Origin: Sphaerisporangium krabiense
Lineage (GTDB): Bacteria > Actinomycetota > Actinomycetes > Streptosporangiales > Streptosporangiaceae
DNA length: 64,000 nucleotides
Direction of reading: 5' to 3'
Assembly (NCBI RefSeq): GCF_014200435.1
Contig: NZ_JACHBR010000001.1
Location: 2,294,001 to 2,358,000 of the forward strand
Under the pieces are notes generated by a model that was not told where the DNA came from, did no database searches, and saw only the letters and a program-made list of their open reading frames with translations. The translations under genes and the position numbers were made by a program. This document shows, piece by piece, positions 25,179 through 33,292 of this stretch; position 1 is the first letter of the stretch; each line of letters opens with the position of its first letter.

Positions 25179-25925
25179 ATGGACCTCTGGGTGATCGTCC
25201 CCGCCTACGACGAGGCGAAGGGGATCGAGGCGACGCTGCGCGCGCTCGAGGACCAGGACGACCGCGCGTTCACGCTGGTCGTGGTCGACAACATGAGCAC
25301 CGACGGCACCGCCGAGGTCGTCCGCGCCTACGCCGCGGGCTCCTCCCTGACGATCGAGATCGTCACCGAGCGGCGCAAGGGCACGGGGGCGGCGTCCGAC
25401 ACCGGCATGCGGCACGCCATCGCGCGCGGCGCCACCCACCTGCTGCGCACCGACGCCGACTGCCTGCCGCGGCGCGACTGGGTGCGTGCCATGAAGCGCG
25501 GGTTCGCCGACGGCCTGGAGATGGTGGGCGGCCTGCTGCGGCCCCGCACCGACGAGTTCCGGCTGAAGTTCTGGGAGCGGTGGCTGCTGCCGTCCGTGGT
25601 GGAGGCGGCGGCGCTGTTCGGCCGCCTGCGCCCGAGCAACCGCGGCGCCTACCTCGGGCCGTACGTCATGATGCCCGGCGCCACCGTGGGCATCACCGCG
25701 GCCCTGTACGAGCGGGCGGGCGGGTTCCCGCGCACCGCGATCGAAGAGGTCCACGAGGACCGCGCCCTGGTCAACCGCGTGCGCGCGATCACCCGCGCCT
25801 ACGGCACCCGGCGGGACGTCGTGGTGTACGGCTCGGTGCGGCGACTGCGCGCGTACGGGCTGGCGGGGACGCTGGCCTGGTACGCCGACCACCACTACCG
25901 GCCCGAGGTGGTCGACGTCCGGTGA
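25179..25925 (+). CDS. Family 2 glycosyltransferase in the beta-lactone-like cluster
   Basis: 248 aa, ATG 25179, 10 nt after the condensing-enzyme stop, with GAGGACGG as the ribosome site. GT-A fold landmarks are WVIVPAYDEAKGIEATLRAL at the start, VVVDNMSTDGTAEVV (nucleotide-sugar Asp), the LLRTDADCLPRRDWV DXD-type motif at about residues 90-104, and a later EVHEDRALVNRVRA segment with the catalytic-base-like ED. There is no clear membrane anchor. In this operon it may glycosylate the lipid product or an intermediate; it could also be a polyprenyl-phosphate sugar transferase. Confidence 0.88.
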   Translation: MDLWVIVPAYDEAKGIEATLRALEDQDDRAFTLVVVDNMSTDGTAEVVRAYAAGSSLTIEIVTERRKGTGAASDTGMRHAIARGATHLLRTDADCLPRRDWVRAMKRGFADGLEMVGGLLRPRTDEFRLKFWERWLLPSVVEAAALFGRLRPSNRGAYLGPYVMMPGATVGITAALYERAGGFPRTAIEEVHEDRALVNRVRAITRAYGTRRDVVVYGSVRRLRAYGLAGTLAWYADHHYRPEVVDVR

Positions 25926-27079
25926 GGCCCCGTGACGCGGGGCGGGCGATGGCCGCCGAGCGGCGGCTCTACCTGGCCGCCCATCCGGTCGCCTATCCCC
26001 TGGTCCGCCTGCTCGCCCGGTTCGGCCCGGTGGTGCGGGTGCCGGGGCTCGGGGTGGTGGTGAACGACGCCGCGACCGCCCGCGCGGTGCTGACCGACCC
26101 GCGGTTCCGCAAGGACGGGCCCGGCTCACCCGGCGACCTGTGGACGCCCGTGCTCGGGCCGTCGGTGCTGCTCAACATGGAGGGCGAGGCGCACGCGGCG
26201 CTGCGGCGCAGGCTCGCCCCGCTGTTCACGCCCGCGCACGTCACGGCGCTGGTGGACGACGTGCTGGCCGGGCCGCTGCGCGACCTGTCGGAGCGGCTGG
26301 CGCGCGGCGCGACCGTGGACCTGGTGGACGAGATGCGGCTGATGGCGGGGGCGGTGATCTGCCGGCTGATCGGCATGCGCGAGGTGCCGGCACGGGAGGC
26401 GCGGTCGCTGTTCGCCGACGGGGAGCGGGTCGCGTCCATGATCTCACTGCGCTCCCGGCGGCTGACGGACCGGCAGGTCGCCGTGGCGCGCCGGGTGCTG
26501 GACCGGGTCGGCGCCATCGCGGTGGACGCCTACGCGAAGGGCGACGCGGCGACGGTGATGGGGCGCATGCGGGCGCTCGGGCTGTCGGAGGCCGAGGCGC
26601 GCGGCGCGGCGGGCGCGTTCTTCCTGACCGGCACCGAGACCGTCGCGACGTTCGTCCCGAGGCTGGTCGCCCTGCTGCACGACTCCGGCACGCCGGTCGA
26701 GGCGCCGGAGGACCTGGACCGGGTCGTCGAGGAGGCCATGCGGGTGACGACGCCGACGCCGGTCATGCTGCGCTCGGTGGCGGCGCCCGCCCGGGTGGGA
26801 CGGGTCCGGGTGCGCCCCGGGGACCGCGTGGTGATCGCCACGCACAACTGCGCCCGCGCCTACGGCCCGTTCGACCCGGCGGCCGAGCACCCGGCCGAGC
26901 TGCGGCGGCTCTGGTTCGGGGCGGGGCCGCACTTCTGCGTCGGCCATCCGCTGGCGATGGCGGAGATCCGGGCCGTGGCCGGGACGGTGCTGGCCCACCG
27001 GCCGCGAGTGGTCGGCCGTGAGGTGGCCCGGGGCGTGCTCATCCCCACCTATCGACACCTGTGGATAACTTGTGGATAA
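25922..27079 (+). CDS. Cytochrome P450 with unusual I-helix, beta-lactone-like cluster
   Basis: 385 aa from GTG 25922, which overlaps the glycosyltransferase stop (GTGA); ATG 25949 is the alternative. P450 landmarks are EAMR (K-helix ExxR) and the heme loop FGAGPHFCVG (Cys near residue 338). The I-helix reads GAFFLTGTETVATF, where the usual A/G-G-x-D/E-T proton-relay motif appears as TGTET. At 385 aa it is a little short for bacterial P450s, mostly at the N-terminus. No ferredoxin or reductase gene is nearby. Overlaps at both ends show it is translated as part of the cluster; a hydroxylation or desaturation of the lipid product is likely. Confidence 0.88.
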   Translation: MRPRDAGRAMAAERRLYLAAHPVAYPLVRLLARFGPVVRVPGLGVVVNDAATARAVLTDPRFRKDGPGSPGDLWTPVLGPSVLLNMEGEAHAALRRRLAPLFTPAHVTALVDDVLAGPLRDLSERLARGATVDLVDEMRLMAGAVICRLIGMREVPAREARSLFADGERVASMISLRSRRLTDRQVAVARRVLDRVGAIAVDAYAKGDAATVMGRMRALGLSEAEARGAAGAFFLTGTETVATFVPRLVALLHDSGTPVEAPEDLDRVVEEAMRVTTPTPVMLRSVAAPARVGRVRVRPGDRVVIATHNCARAYGPFDPAAEHPAELRRLWFGAGPHFCVGHPLAMAEIRAVAGTVLAHRPRVVGREVARGVLIPTYRHLWITCG

Positions 27080-27090
27080 CGTGTGGACAG
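27060..27090 (+). repeat. Three DnaA-box-like 9-mers in 11-bp phase
   Basis: TGTGGATAA occurs at 27060-27068 and 27071-27079 and TGTGGACAG at 27082-27090. The first two are perfect complements of the classic DnaA box TTATCCACA; the third differs from the actinomycete box TTGTCCACA at one base. All face the same way at exactly 11-bp spacing. They overlap the last codons of the P450 and the first codons of the AMP ligase. Confidence 0.6.
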
Positions 27091-28673
27091 GCGACGTCGT
27101 GGGCGACGTCCTCGACGGGCCGGGGCGCAACGGCCAGGCCGCGATCATCGACGGGCGCGGGCGGACGCTGCGGTACGGGGAGCTGCGCCGCCGCGTCCAC
27201 GCCGTCGCCGGGGCCATGGCCGGCCTGGCGCCCGGCGAGGCGGTGCTGTTCGCCGTGCGGCCGGGGCCGGACGCCGTCGTCTGCGCGCTGGGCGCGGTCG
27301 CGGCGGGCGGCATGCTCGTGCTGGCCGACCCCGGGCTCGCCCCCGCCGTGGCCGCCGCACGCCTGAAGCTCGCCCCGCCGCGCTGGGTGGTCGCCGACTC
27401 CCTGGTCTACACGCTCGGCGGCCCGCTGCGCGCCCTGGCCGCCCGTCGCGGCCTCCACCTCCCGCACCTGCGCGACCCCGTGCCGGGCCGCCCGGTGCGC
27501 CACTTGTACGCGGGCCCCTGGCTGCCGGGCGTGCCCCGCGGGGCGACCCGCCTGCGCTCCCTCGGCGCGGCGGACCTCTCGTCCGGCCGCCTGCCGCACC
27601 TCGCGGCACAGGATCCGGCCGGCCCGGGTGCCCTCGGACCGGGCGCGCCGGAGGCGCGCGAACCGTCCCACGCGGCGCAGCCGGCCGTCGTGGCCTTCAC
27701 CTCGGGGACCACGGGGCGGCCGCGCGGGGTCGTGCACACGCGCGGATCGCTGGCCGCGGGGTCGGCCCTGTTCCGCGCCGCCGTCCCGCTGGCGGACGGC
27801 GACGTCGTCCACACCGACCAGCTCATGGTGGGCCTGCCCGCGCTGGCGGCCGGGGCCACGTGGTCGCTGCCGGGCCCCGGTCCCTGGGCGGCCGAGCTGG
27901 CCGCGCGCGGGGCGACGCACGCCTTCCAGGTGCCCGTACGGCTGGACCGCGACCTGCGCGACGCCCCCGCGCTGCCCCGGCGGCTGCGCTGCCTGCTGCT
28001 CGGCACGGCGCCCAGCCCGCCCGCCGTGCTGCGCCGCGCCCGGGACGCCGCGCCGCACGCCGAGATCCTGTCGGTGTACGCCCTGACCGAGGCGCTGCCG
28101 GTCGCGGTCGCGCGCGCCGAGGACAAGCTGGCCTGCCCGGAGGGCGATCTGCTCGGCACGCCGCTGCCCGGCGTACGGACACGGATCGCGGGCGACGGGG
28201 AGCTGTTGGTCTCGGGGCCGCAGCTCGCCCGCGGCTACCTCGGCGAGCCGCCGCTGCGCGAGGTCGCGACGGGCGACCTGGTCCGCCTCGACGCGCAGGG
28301 GCGGCTGGTGCTGCTCGGCCGCAAGAAGGACATGCTGCTCAGGGACGGCGTGAACATCTATCCGGGCCTGTACGAGCCCGCGATCGGCGCGCTGCCGGGG
28401 GTGGCGGAGGCGGCGATCGTCGGCGTGCCGGACCCGGAGACCGGGGACGAGGAGGTCGTCCTCGCCGTGGTCCCCGGGCCGGGCTTCGACGCGGGGGCGC
28501 TGCGCCGCGCGCTGCCGGGTGTCGTGGACGCGGGGGCGCTGCCGGACCGGGTGGCGGTGCTGGAGGACTTCCCGCGCGGCGGCCGCACCGGCAAGCTCGA
28601 CCGCGCCGCCCTGCGGGCCGCCGTGGCGGGGCAGGAGACGCGGGTGCCGCCCGATGCCGGTGGCGCGGGATGA
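27072..28673 (+). CDS. OleC-like AMP-dependent ligase (candidate beta-lactone synthetase)
   Basis: 533 aa from GTG 27072, overlapping the P450 stop by 8 nt; GTG 27081 is equally possible. ANL motifs are the P-loop FTSGTTGRPRGVVHTRGS (about residue 210), YALTEALPVAVA at the A5 position (about 335), ATGDLVRLDAQGRLVLLGRKKDM (A7-A8 hinge), VNIYPGLYEP and the catalytic Lys in GGRTGKLDR. The TEALPV version of the A5 motif and the size match OleC, which closes 2-alkyl-3-hydroxyacids to beta-lactones using ATP, better than CoA ligases. The OleD-like partner directly follows. An ordinary acyl-AMP or acyl-CoA ligase remains possible. Confidence 0.8.
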   Translation: MDNVWTGDVVGDVLDGPGRNGQAAIIDGRGRTLRYGELRRRVHAVAGAMAGLAPGEAVLFAVRPGPDAVVCALGAVAAGGMLVLADPGLAPAVAAARLKLAPPRWVVADSLVYTLGGPLRALAARRGLHLPHLRDPVPGRPVRHLYAGPWLPGVPRGATRLRSLGAADLSSGRLPHLAAQDPAGPGALGPGAPEAREPSHAAQPAVVAFTSGTTGRPRGVVHTRGSLAAGSALFRAAVPLADGDVVHTDQLMVGLPALAAGATWSLPGPGPWAAELAARGATHAFQVPVRLDRDLRDAPALPRRLRCLLLGTAPSPPAVLRRARDAAPHAEILSVYALTEALPVAVARAEDKLACPEGDLLGTPLPGVRTRIAGDGELLVSGPQLARGYLGEPPLREVATGDLVRLDAQGRLVLLGRKKDMLLRDGVNIYPGLYEPAIGALPGVAEAAIVGVPDPETGDEEVVLAVVPGPGFDAGALRRALPGVVDAGALPDRVAVLEDFPRGGRTGKLDRAALRAAVAGQETRVPPDAGGAG

Positions 28674-28704
28674 GGCCAGGGCCGGGGACGCGGGGTGGCG
28701 TGGG

Positions 28705-29652
28705 ATGAAGGTGGTGGTGACGGGCGCGTCGGGGTTCGCCGGGGGCGTGGTGGTGCGCGCGGCCGTGGCACGGGGGTGGCGGGTGCACGCCTTCGGGCGG
28801 CGGGCGGCGTCCGGGATCGGCGCGGGACCGTTCGGCGACCTGGTGCGCGCGGGCACGGTGCCGTACCGCTCGTGGGACGTCACCGCCGACGCGCCCGGCG
28901 ACCTGCCCGAGGTGGACGCGGTGATCCACTGCGCGGGCACGGTGACCGACTGGGGCCCGGCCAGGGAGTTCGCGCGGGTGAACGTGGCCGGCACCGCCCG
29001 GGTGCGCCGGGCGTTTCCCGGCGTGCGGTTCGTCCACGTCAGCACGGCCAGCGTGTACGACCCGTTCCGGCCGACCGTGATGGCCCGCGAGCACGATCTC
29101 CCCGCCCGGCGGTACGCCAACGCCTACGGCGCGTCCAAGGCCCGCGCCGAGCGCGCGGCGGGCGCGGACGCGATCGTCCTCAGGCCGCACGCGGTGTACG
29201 GGCCCGGCGATCCGACGCTGCTGCCCCGGGTGCTGGGCGCGGTGCGCGGGAGGCGTCTGTGGGCGGTGGGCGACGGGCGCCAGCGTGTCAGCCTGACCTC
29301 GGTGGCCAACCTCGCCGAGGCGTGCCTTCTCGCGGCGTCCGGGCCGGTGGAGCGAGGGGTCTTCAACATCGCGGACGCCGAGCCGGTGGTGCTCGACGAC
29401 GCGCTGCGCTGGATCCTGCGCGAGCGCGGCATCGACGCCGAGCCGTCCTACCTGCCCGCCGGGCTGGTGACGCCGGTGGCCGGGGTCATGGAGGTCGCGT
29501 TCCGCCTCCTGCGCCGTCCCTCGCCGCCGCGTCTGACCCGCTACGCGGCCGGCCACCTGGCCGTGGAGCGCACGCTGGACATCTCCGCCGCGCGGGAGCT
29601 TCTCGGGTACCGCCCGTCGCCGACCTCGTTCCACGGGGCCGCGGCGTGGTGA
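28705..29652 (+). CDS. OleD-like NAD(P)-dependent 3-beta-hydroxysteroid-dehydrogenase-fold reductase
   Basis: 315 aa, ATG 28705, 31 nt after the ligase stop with a weak ribosome site. This is an extended SDR: Rossmann VVVTGASGFAGGVVV, DAVIHCAGTVTDWG, VHVSTASVYD, and the catalytic YGASK (Tyr near 140, Lys near 144). LRPHAVYGPGDPTLLPRVL and the C-terminal LTRYAAGHLAVERTLDISAARELLGYRPS are hallmark OleD/3-beta-HSD segments. OleD reduces the 2-alkyl-3-ketoacid from OleA to the 3-hydroxyacid used by OleC. It ends the five-gene cluster. A nucleotide-sugar epimerase role is less likely because of the C-terminal pattern. Confidence 0.85.
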   Translation: MKVVVTGASGFAGGVVVRAAVARGWRVHAFGRRAASGIGAGPFGDLVRAGTVPYRSWDVTADAPGDLPEVDAVIHCAGTVTDWGPAREFARVNVAGTARVRRAFPGVRFVHVSTASVYDPFRPTVMAREHDLPARRYANAYGASKARAERAAGADAIVLRPHAVYGPGDPTLLPRVLGAVRGRRLWAVGDGRQRVSLTSVANLAEACLLAASGPVERGVFNIADAEPVVLDDALRWILRERGIDAEPSYLPAGLVTPVAGVMEVAFRLLRRPSPPRLTRYAAGHLAVERTLDISAARELLGYRPSPTSFHGAAAW

Positions 29653-29736
29653 ACTCCGGCTCACGGCCGTGCCGGACCGGCGGTGATTTCCGACGTCGTC
29701 CATGAAACGGACGCATCGAGGATGAAAGATCACCGG

Positions 29737-29768
29737 TTGTCATCATCAATCCTTACAATTCCTGACAA
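29737..29768. promoter_or_regulatory. Inverted repeat upstream of second P450
   Basis: TTGTCA (29737-29742) and TGACAA (29763-29768) flank an AT-rich core containing TACAAT (29754-29759), a good -10 hexamer. The spacer 29653-29864 is the AT-richest stretch near here, so it probably carries the P450 promoter and possibly an operator. No well-spaced -35 was found. Confidence 0.35.
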
Positions 29769-29864
29769 TCGGCATTGCGGGAACGGCGTCCGGGTGCGAC
29801 CGTCGATATGAGCCTGCTCGCGGTACCCGTCATGAGACGTTCGTCGAGGAGAGGGGCACCCACC

Positions 29865-31040
29865 GTGTCCGATCTGCCCCAGCTGCCGTTCCCGCGGCGC
29901 ACCCGGCTGGAGATTTCGCCGAAGTTCCGCGAGCTGCGGGCCACCGCGCCGATCATCCGCGTGCGCACGACCACGGGCGACGAGGCGTGGTTCGCGATGA
30001 GCTACGACGTGGTGCGGACGCTGCTGGGAGACGACCGGTTCGGGCGCACCCATCCGGATCCGGAGAACGCCCCCCGCGTGTCCCACGCGGTGATCGCGGG
30101 CGTGCCGCGCGGCGGTTTCGAGACCGAGAAGGCCGACCACGAGCGGATGCGCAAGCTGCTCACGCCCGCCTTCTCGGCGCGGCGCATGAGGCTGCTGAGC
30201 GGCCACGTCCAGGACATCGTGGACGAGCTCCTCGACGAGCTCGCCGCCAAGAAGCCTCCCGCCGACCTGCACGCGCACCTGTCCGTGCCCCTGCCCGCGC
30301 TGGTGATCTCCGAGCTGCTCGGCGTGCCCCGCCAGGACCGCGAGCGCTTCGGCGTGCTGGCCGAGGCGATGACCGACATGTCGGCATCAGGAAAGGCGCA
30401 CGCGGCGCTGGAGGAGCTGAGCGGCTACATCCACGAGCTCATGGTCGACAAGCGCCGCCACCCGGCCGAGGACGTGTTCTCCGACCTGGCGACGATGGAG
30501 GCCGACGACCAGGAGATCGCCGAGCTGGGCGCGATGCTGCTGTTCGCCGGCCACGAGACCACGGTGAACCGCATCGACCACGGCGTGGCGTACCTGCTCA
30601 CCAACCCCGACCAGCGGGACGCGCTGGCCGCCGACCCCTCCCTCGTGCCGGCGGCCGTCGAGGAGATCCTGCGCATGTCGGCGCCGTCCGACCTGGGCGT
30701 GACCCGGTGGGCGCGGACGGACGTCGAGATCGGCGGCGTCACGATCCGCAGGGGCGACGCGGTGATCGTCGGCACCATGGCCGCCAACCGCGACGAGGGC
30801 GTCTTCCAGGAGCCGGACCGGTTCGACGTCCACCGGCACGGCGAGGAACCGCACCTGGCCTTCGCGCACGGCATGCACTACTGCATCGGGGCCAGCCTCG
30901 CGCGGGTGGAGCTGCGCAGCGTGTTCGGCACGCTGTTCCGGCGGTTCCCTGCCCTGGAGCTGGCGGTGCCGCTGGAGAGGATCCCGGTCAGGACCGACCG
31001 CGCGACCGGCGGCTTCGCGGAGATGCCCGTCGTCTGGTGA
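29865..31040 (+). CDS. Cytochrome P450, CYP105/107-like
   Basis: 391 aa from GTG 29865, with GAGGAGAGGGG 8 nt upstream; the longer frame (from 29775) lacks a site. The I-helix LLFAGHETTVNR has the usual AG-x-E-T, ExxR is EILR, and the heme loop is FAHGMHYCIG (Cys near residue 340), with Ala in place of the first Gly of FGxGxHxCxG. HERMRKLLTPAFSARRM is the normal C-helix. It has its own AT-rich promoter region and follows the beta-lactone-like cluster by 212 nt, so it may or may not belong to that pathway. No redox partner gene is adjacent. Confidence 0.93.
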   Translation: MSDLPQLPFPRRTRLEISPKFRELRATAPIIRVRTTTGDEAWFAMSYDVVRTLLGDDRFGRTHPDPENAPRVSHAVIAGVPRGGFETEKADHERMRKLLTPAFSARRMRLLSGHVQDIVDELLDELAAKKPPADLHAHLSVPLPALVISELLGVPRQDRERFGVLAEAMTDMSASGKAHAALEELSGYIHELMVDKRRHPAEDVFSDLATMEADDQEIAELGAMLLFAGHETTVNRIDHGVAYLLTNPDQRDALAADPSLVPAAVEEILRMSAPSDLGVTRWARTDVEIGGVTIRRGDAVIVGTMAANRDEGVFQEPDRFDVHRHGEEPHLAFAHGMHYCIGASLARVELRSVFGTLFRRFPALELAVPLERIPVRTDRATGGFAEMPVVW

Positions 31041-31207
31041 CCTCCACGCCGAGATGATCACGGCCGGTCCCCGTGGCACGGGGCGCCGGCCGGCCGCCGT
31101 GAACGCGGCCTTTCTGACCACTGCCGCACGCGTGCCGAACCTCTTCCTGACGGCTGCCCCGAGGGACACGAACCGGTAACAACGCGTACCCATGTCGTCA
31201 CACCCGC

Positions 31208-31239
31208 TTGACACCGGGCACCGCATGTCGTCTTATATC
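31208..31239 (+). promoter_or_regulatory. Promoter of the sulfonate ABC operon
   Basis: TTGACA (31208-31213) is a perfect -35; CTTATA/TTATAT around 31232-31238 serves as -10 with an 18-19 bp spacer. The ribosome site GAGGAGAGG (31267-31275) and ATG 31279 follow. The operator-like inverted repeat starts 2 nt after the -10. Confidence 0.55.
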
Positions 31240-31240
31240 A

Positions 31241-31262
31241 CCTACCCGACTTATTAAGTAGG
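31241..31262. promoter_or_regulatory. Candidate Rrf2-type operator at the sulfonate promoter
   Basis: CCTAC (31241-31245) and GTAGG (31258-31262) flank ACTTATTAAGT (31249-31259), itself palindromic around one central base. The element covers the expected transcription start, so a bound protein would block transcription. The operon's last gene encodes an Rrf2 regulator, and Rrf2 proteins bind AT-centred palindromes of this sort; autoregulation is the natural inference. Confidence 0.45.
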
Positions 31263-31278
31263 AATTGAGGAGAGGTAC

Positions 31279-32355
31279 ATGAAGGTGCGCGGGCTCCGGG
31301 GGATGACGGCGGCGCTGGCCGCGGTCGCGGTGACCGCCCTCGCGGCGGCCTGCGGCGGCGGTGGCGACACCACAACCGCCTCCGGCGGTGCCGGCGGGGG
31401 CGGCACGACCAAGACCGAGCTGCGGCTCGGGTTCTTTCCCAACATCACCCACTCGACCGCCCTCGTCGGCGTCAAGAAGGGCTTCTTCACCAAGGCCCTC
31501 GGCGACAACGTGACGCTGAAGACCGCCACCTTCAACGCCGGCCCCGCCGCGACCGAGGCGATCTTCTCGGACGCCATCGACGCGACCTATATCGGCCCCA
31601 ACCCGGCCATCAACGCCTGGTCCAAGTCCAAGGGCCAGGCCATCAAGATCGTCGCAGGCGCCGCGTCCGGCGGCGTGTACCTCGTGGTCAAGCCCGAGAT
31701 CAACTCGGTCCAGGACCTCAAGGGCAAGAAGATCGCGACGCCGCAGCTCGGCAACACCCAGGACGTCGCGCTGCGCTACTGGCTGCAGGAGAAGGGCCTC
31801 AAGACCGACACCAAGGGCGGCGGCGACGTCTCCATCCTCCCGCAGGAGAACGCCCAGACCCTGCAGACCTTCGCGACCGGCGACATCGACGGCGCCTGGG
31901 TGCCCGAGCCGTTCGCCAGCCGCCTGATCCAGGAGAGCAAGGGCAAGATCCTGGTCAACGAGGCCGACCTGTGGCCCAACAAGCAGTTCGTCATCACCCA
32001 CCTGATCGTCAGGCAGCAGTTCCTCAAGGAGCACCCCGACATCGTCAAGAAGCTGATCGAGGGGCACGTCGAGGCGACCGCCTACATCAAGTCCGACCCG
32101 GCGGGCGCCAAGGAGGCGATCAACGCCGAGCTTCAGGACCTCTCCGGCAAGCCGCTGAAGAACGAGGTCCTGGAGAGCGCCTTCCAGAACATCACCTTCA
32201 CCAACGACCCCATCGCGTCCTCCCTGATCGGCAGCGCGGACCACGCGCAGAAGGTCGGGCTGCTCGACCCGGTGGACCTCAACGGCATCTACGACCTCAC
32301 GATCCTGAACCAGGTGCTCGCCGCCAAGGGGGAGCAGGCGGTGAGCGACAAGTGA
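31279..32355 (+). CDS. Sulfonate/taurine-type ABC transporter substrate-binding lipoprotein
   Basis: 358 aa. A lipoprotein signal peptide ends in the lipobox ALAAAC (lipidated Cys25), followed by a Gly/Thr linker. The mature part is an SsuA/NMT1-like periplasmic-binding fold: LRLGFFPNITHSTALVGVKKGFF, GPNPAINAWSKSKG, IKIVAGAASGGVYLVVKPEI, GKKIATPQLGNTQDVALRYWL and DGAWVPEPFASRLI. Such proteins capture aliphatic sulfonates, taurine or related small molecules. It opens a four-gene operon with ATPase, permease and Rrf2 regulator, which supports sulfur scavenging. No FMNH2 monooxygenase (SsuD) is linked. Confidence 0.92.
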   Translation: MKVRGLRGMTAALAAVAVTALAAACGGGGDTTTASGGAGGGGTTKTELRLGFFPNITHSTALVGVKKGFFTKALGDNVTLKTATFNAGPAATEAIFSDAIDATYIGPNPAINAWSKSKGQAIKIVAGAASGGVYLVVKPEINSVQDLKGKKIATPQLGNTQDVALRYWLQEKGLKTDTKGGGDVSILPQENAQTLQTFATGDIDGAWVPEPFASRLIQESKGKILVNEADLWPNKQFVITHLIVRQQFLKEHPDIVKKLIEGHVEATAYIKSDPAGAKEAINAELQDLSGKPLKNEVLESAFQNITFTNDPIASSLIGSADHAQKVGLLDPVDLNGIYDLTILNQVLAAKGEQAVSDK

Positions 32356-32452
32356 CCGGGCACCACACGGCGGGCCCGGCCGTCCGCGGAACGAACGAGC
32401 CGACGCGGCGCCCCCGGTCCACGACCGGCGGGCTGCCGGGTGAGGAGTCGAA

Positions 32453-33289
32453 GTGACAGCTCCAAGTCAGGAGCTGCGCTCCAGCCGGACCGACGGGCAC
32501 GGGCCCGCGGTCCGGCTGGACGCGGTTTCCAAGGTGTACGGCCGGGAGCTCCTGGCCCTGGACCGGGTCAGCCTGTCGGTGGACCGCGCCGAGTTCGTGT
32601 GCCTGCTCGGCGCGTCGGGCTGCGGCAAGAGCACGCTGCTCAACCTCGTCGCCGGTCTCGACCACGCCACGGCCGGGACGATCGACACGCAGGGCGGGCG
32701 CGTCGCGATGATGTTCCAGGAGCCCGCGCTGTTCCCCTGGCTCACCGTCTCGGCCAACATCGAGCTCGCGCTGCGGGTGACGAGCAAGGGCAAGAGCACG
32801 ACGAAGAAGGAGCGCCGCGAGCGGGCGGCCGAGCTGCTGGACATCGTCCACCTGACCGGCTTCGGCGGCAAGCGCCCGCACGAGCTGTCCGGCGGCATGC
32901 GCCAGCGGGTCGCCCTCGCCCGGTCGCTCGCCCAGGAGGCCGACGTCCTGCTGATGGACGAGCCCTTCGGCGCCCTGGACGCGATGACCCGCGACCTGCT
33001 CCACGACCAGCTGGAGCGCATCTGGCGGGAGCGGCGGCTCACCGTCCTGTTCGTCACCCACAACGTGCGCGAGGCCGTGCGCCTCGGCGACCGGGTGGTG
33101 CTGCTGAGCAGCAGGCCGGGCACGGTGATCCACGACTTCCCCGTCGACCTGCCCCGGCCGCGCCGCACGGACTCGGCCGAGGTCGCCGAGATGACGACCA
33201 CGATCACCGACCGGCTGCGCCAGGAGGTGCTGCGGCACGCCAAGCCGGCGCCGCAGCCGGTGGGCGCCGCGGCGAGAGGCGACGGGTGA
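32453..33289 (+). CDS. Sulfonate/taurine-type ABC transporter ATP-binding protein
   Basis: 278 aa, GTG 32453 with GAGGAG upstream, 97 nt after the binding-protein gene. Walker A is GASGCGKST, the Q-loop MMFQEPALFPWLTV, the signature ELSGGMRQRVALARSLA, Walker B DVLLMDEPFGALDAMT and the switch His in FVTHNVREA. This is the SsuB/TauB class of importer ATPase. It forms the motor of the transporter with the permease that starts 3 nt after its stop. Confidence 0.94.
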   Translation: MTAPSQELRSSRTDGHGPAVRLDAVSKVYGRELLALDRVSLSVDRAEFVCLLGASGCGKSTLLNLVAGLDHATAGTIDTQGGRVAMMFQEPALFPWLTVSANIELALRVTSKGKSTTKKERRERAAELLDIVHLTGFGGKRPHELSGGMRQRVALARSLAQEADVLLMDEPFGALDAMTRDLLHDQLERIWRERRLTVLFVTHNVREAVRLGDRVVLLSSRPGTVIHDFPVDLPRPRRTDSAEVAEMTTTITDRLRQEVLRHAKPAPQPVGAAARGDG

Positions 33290-33292
33290 GGG

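Noticed and set aside
27060-27090. Chromosomal replication origin at the DnaA-like triad
   Set aside because: No dnaA, dnaN or AT-rich unwinding region nearby, and the boxes lie inside coding sequence.
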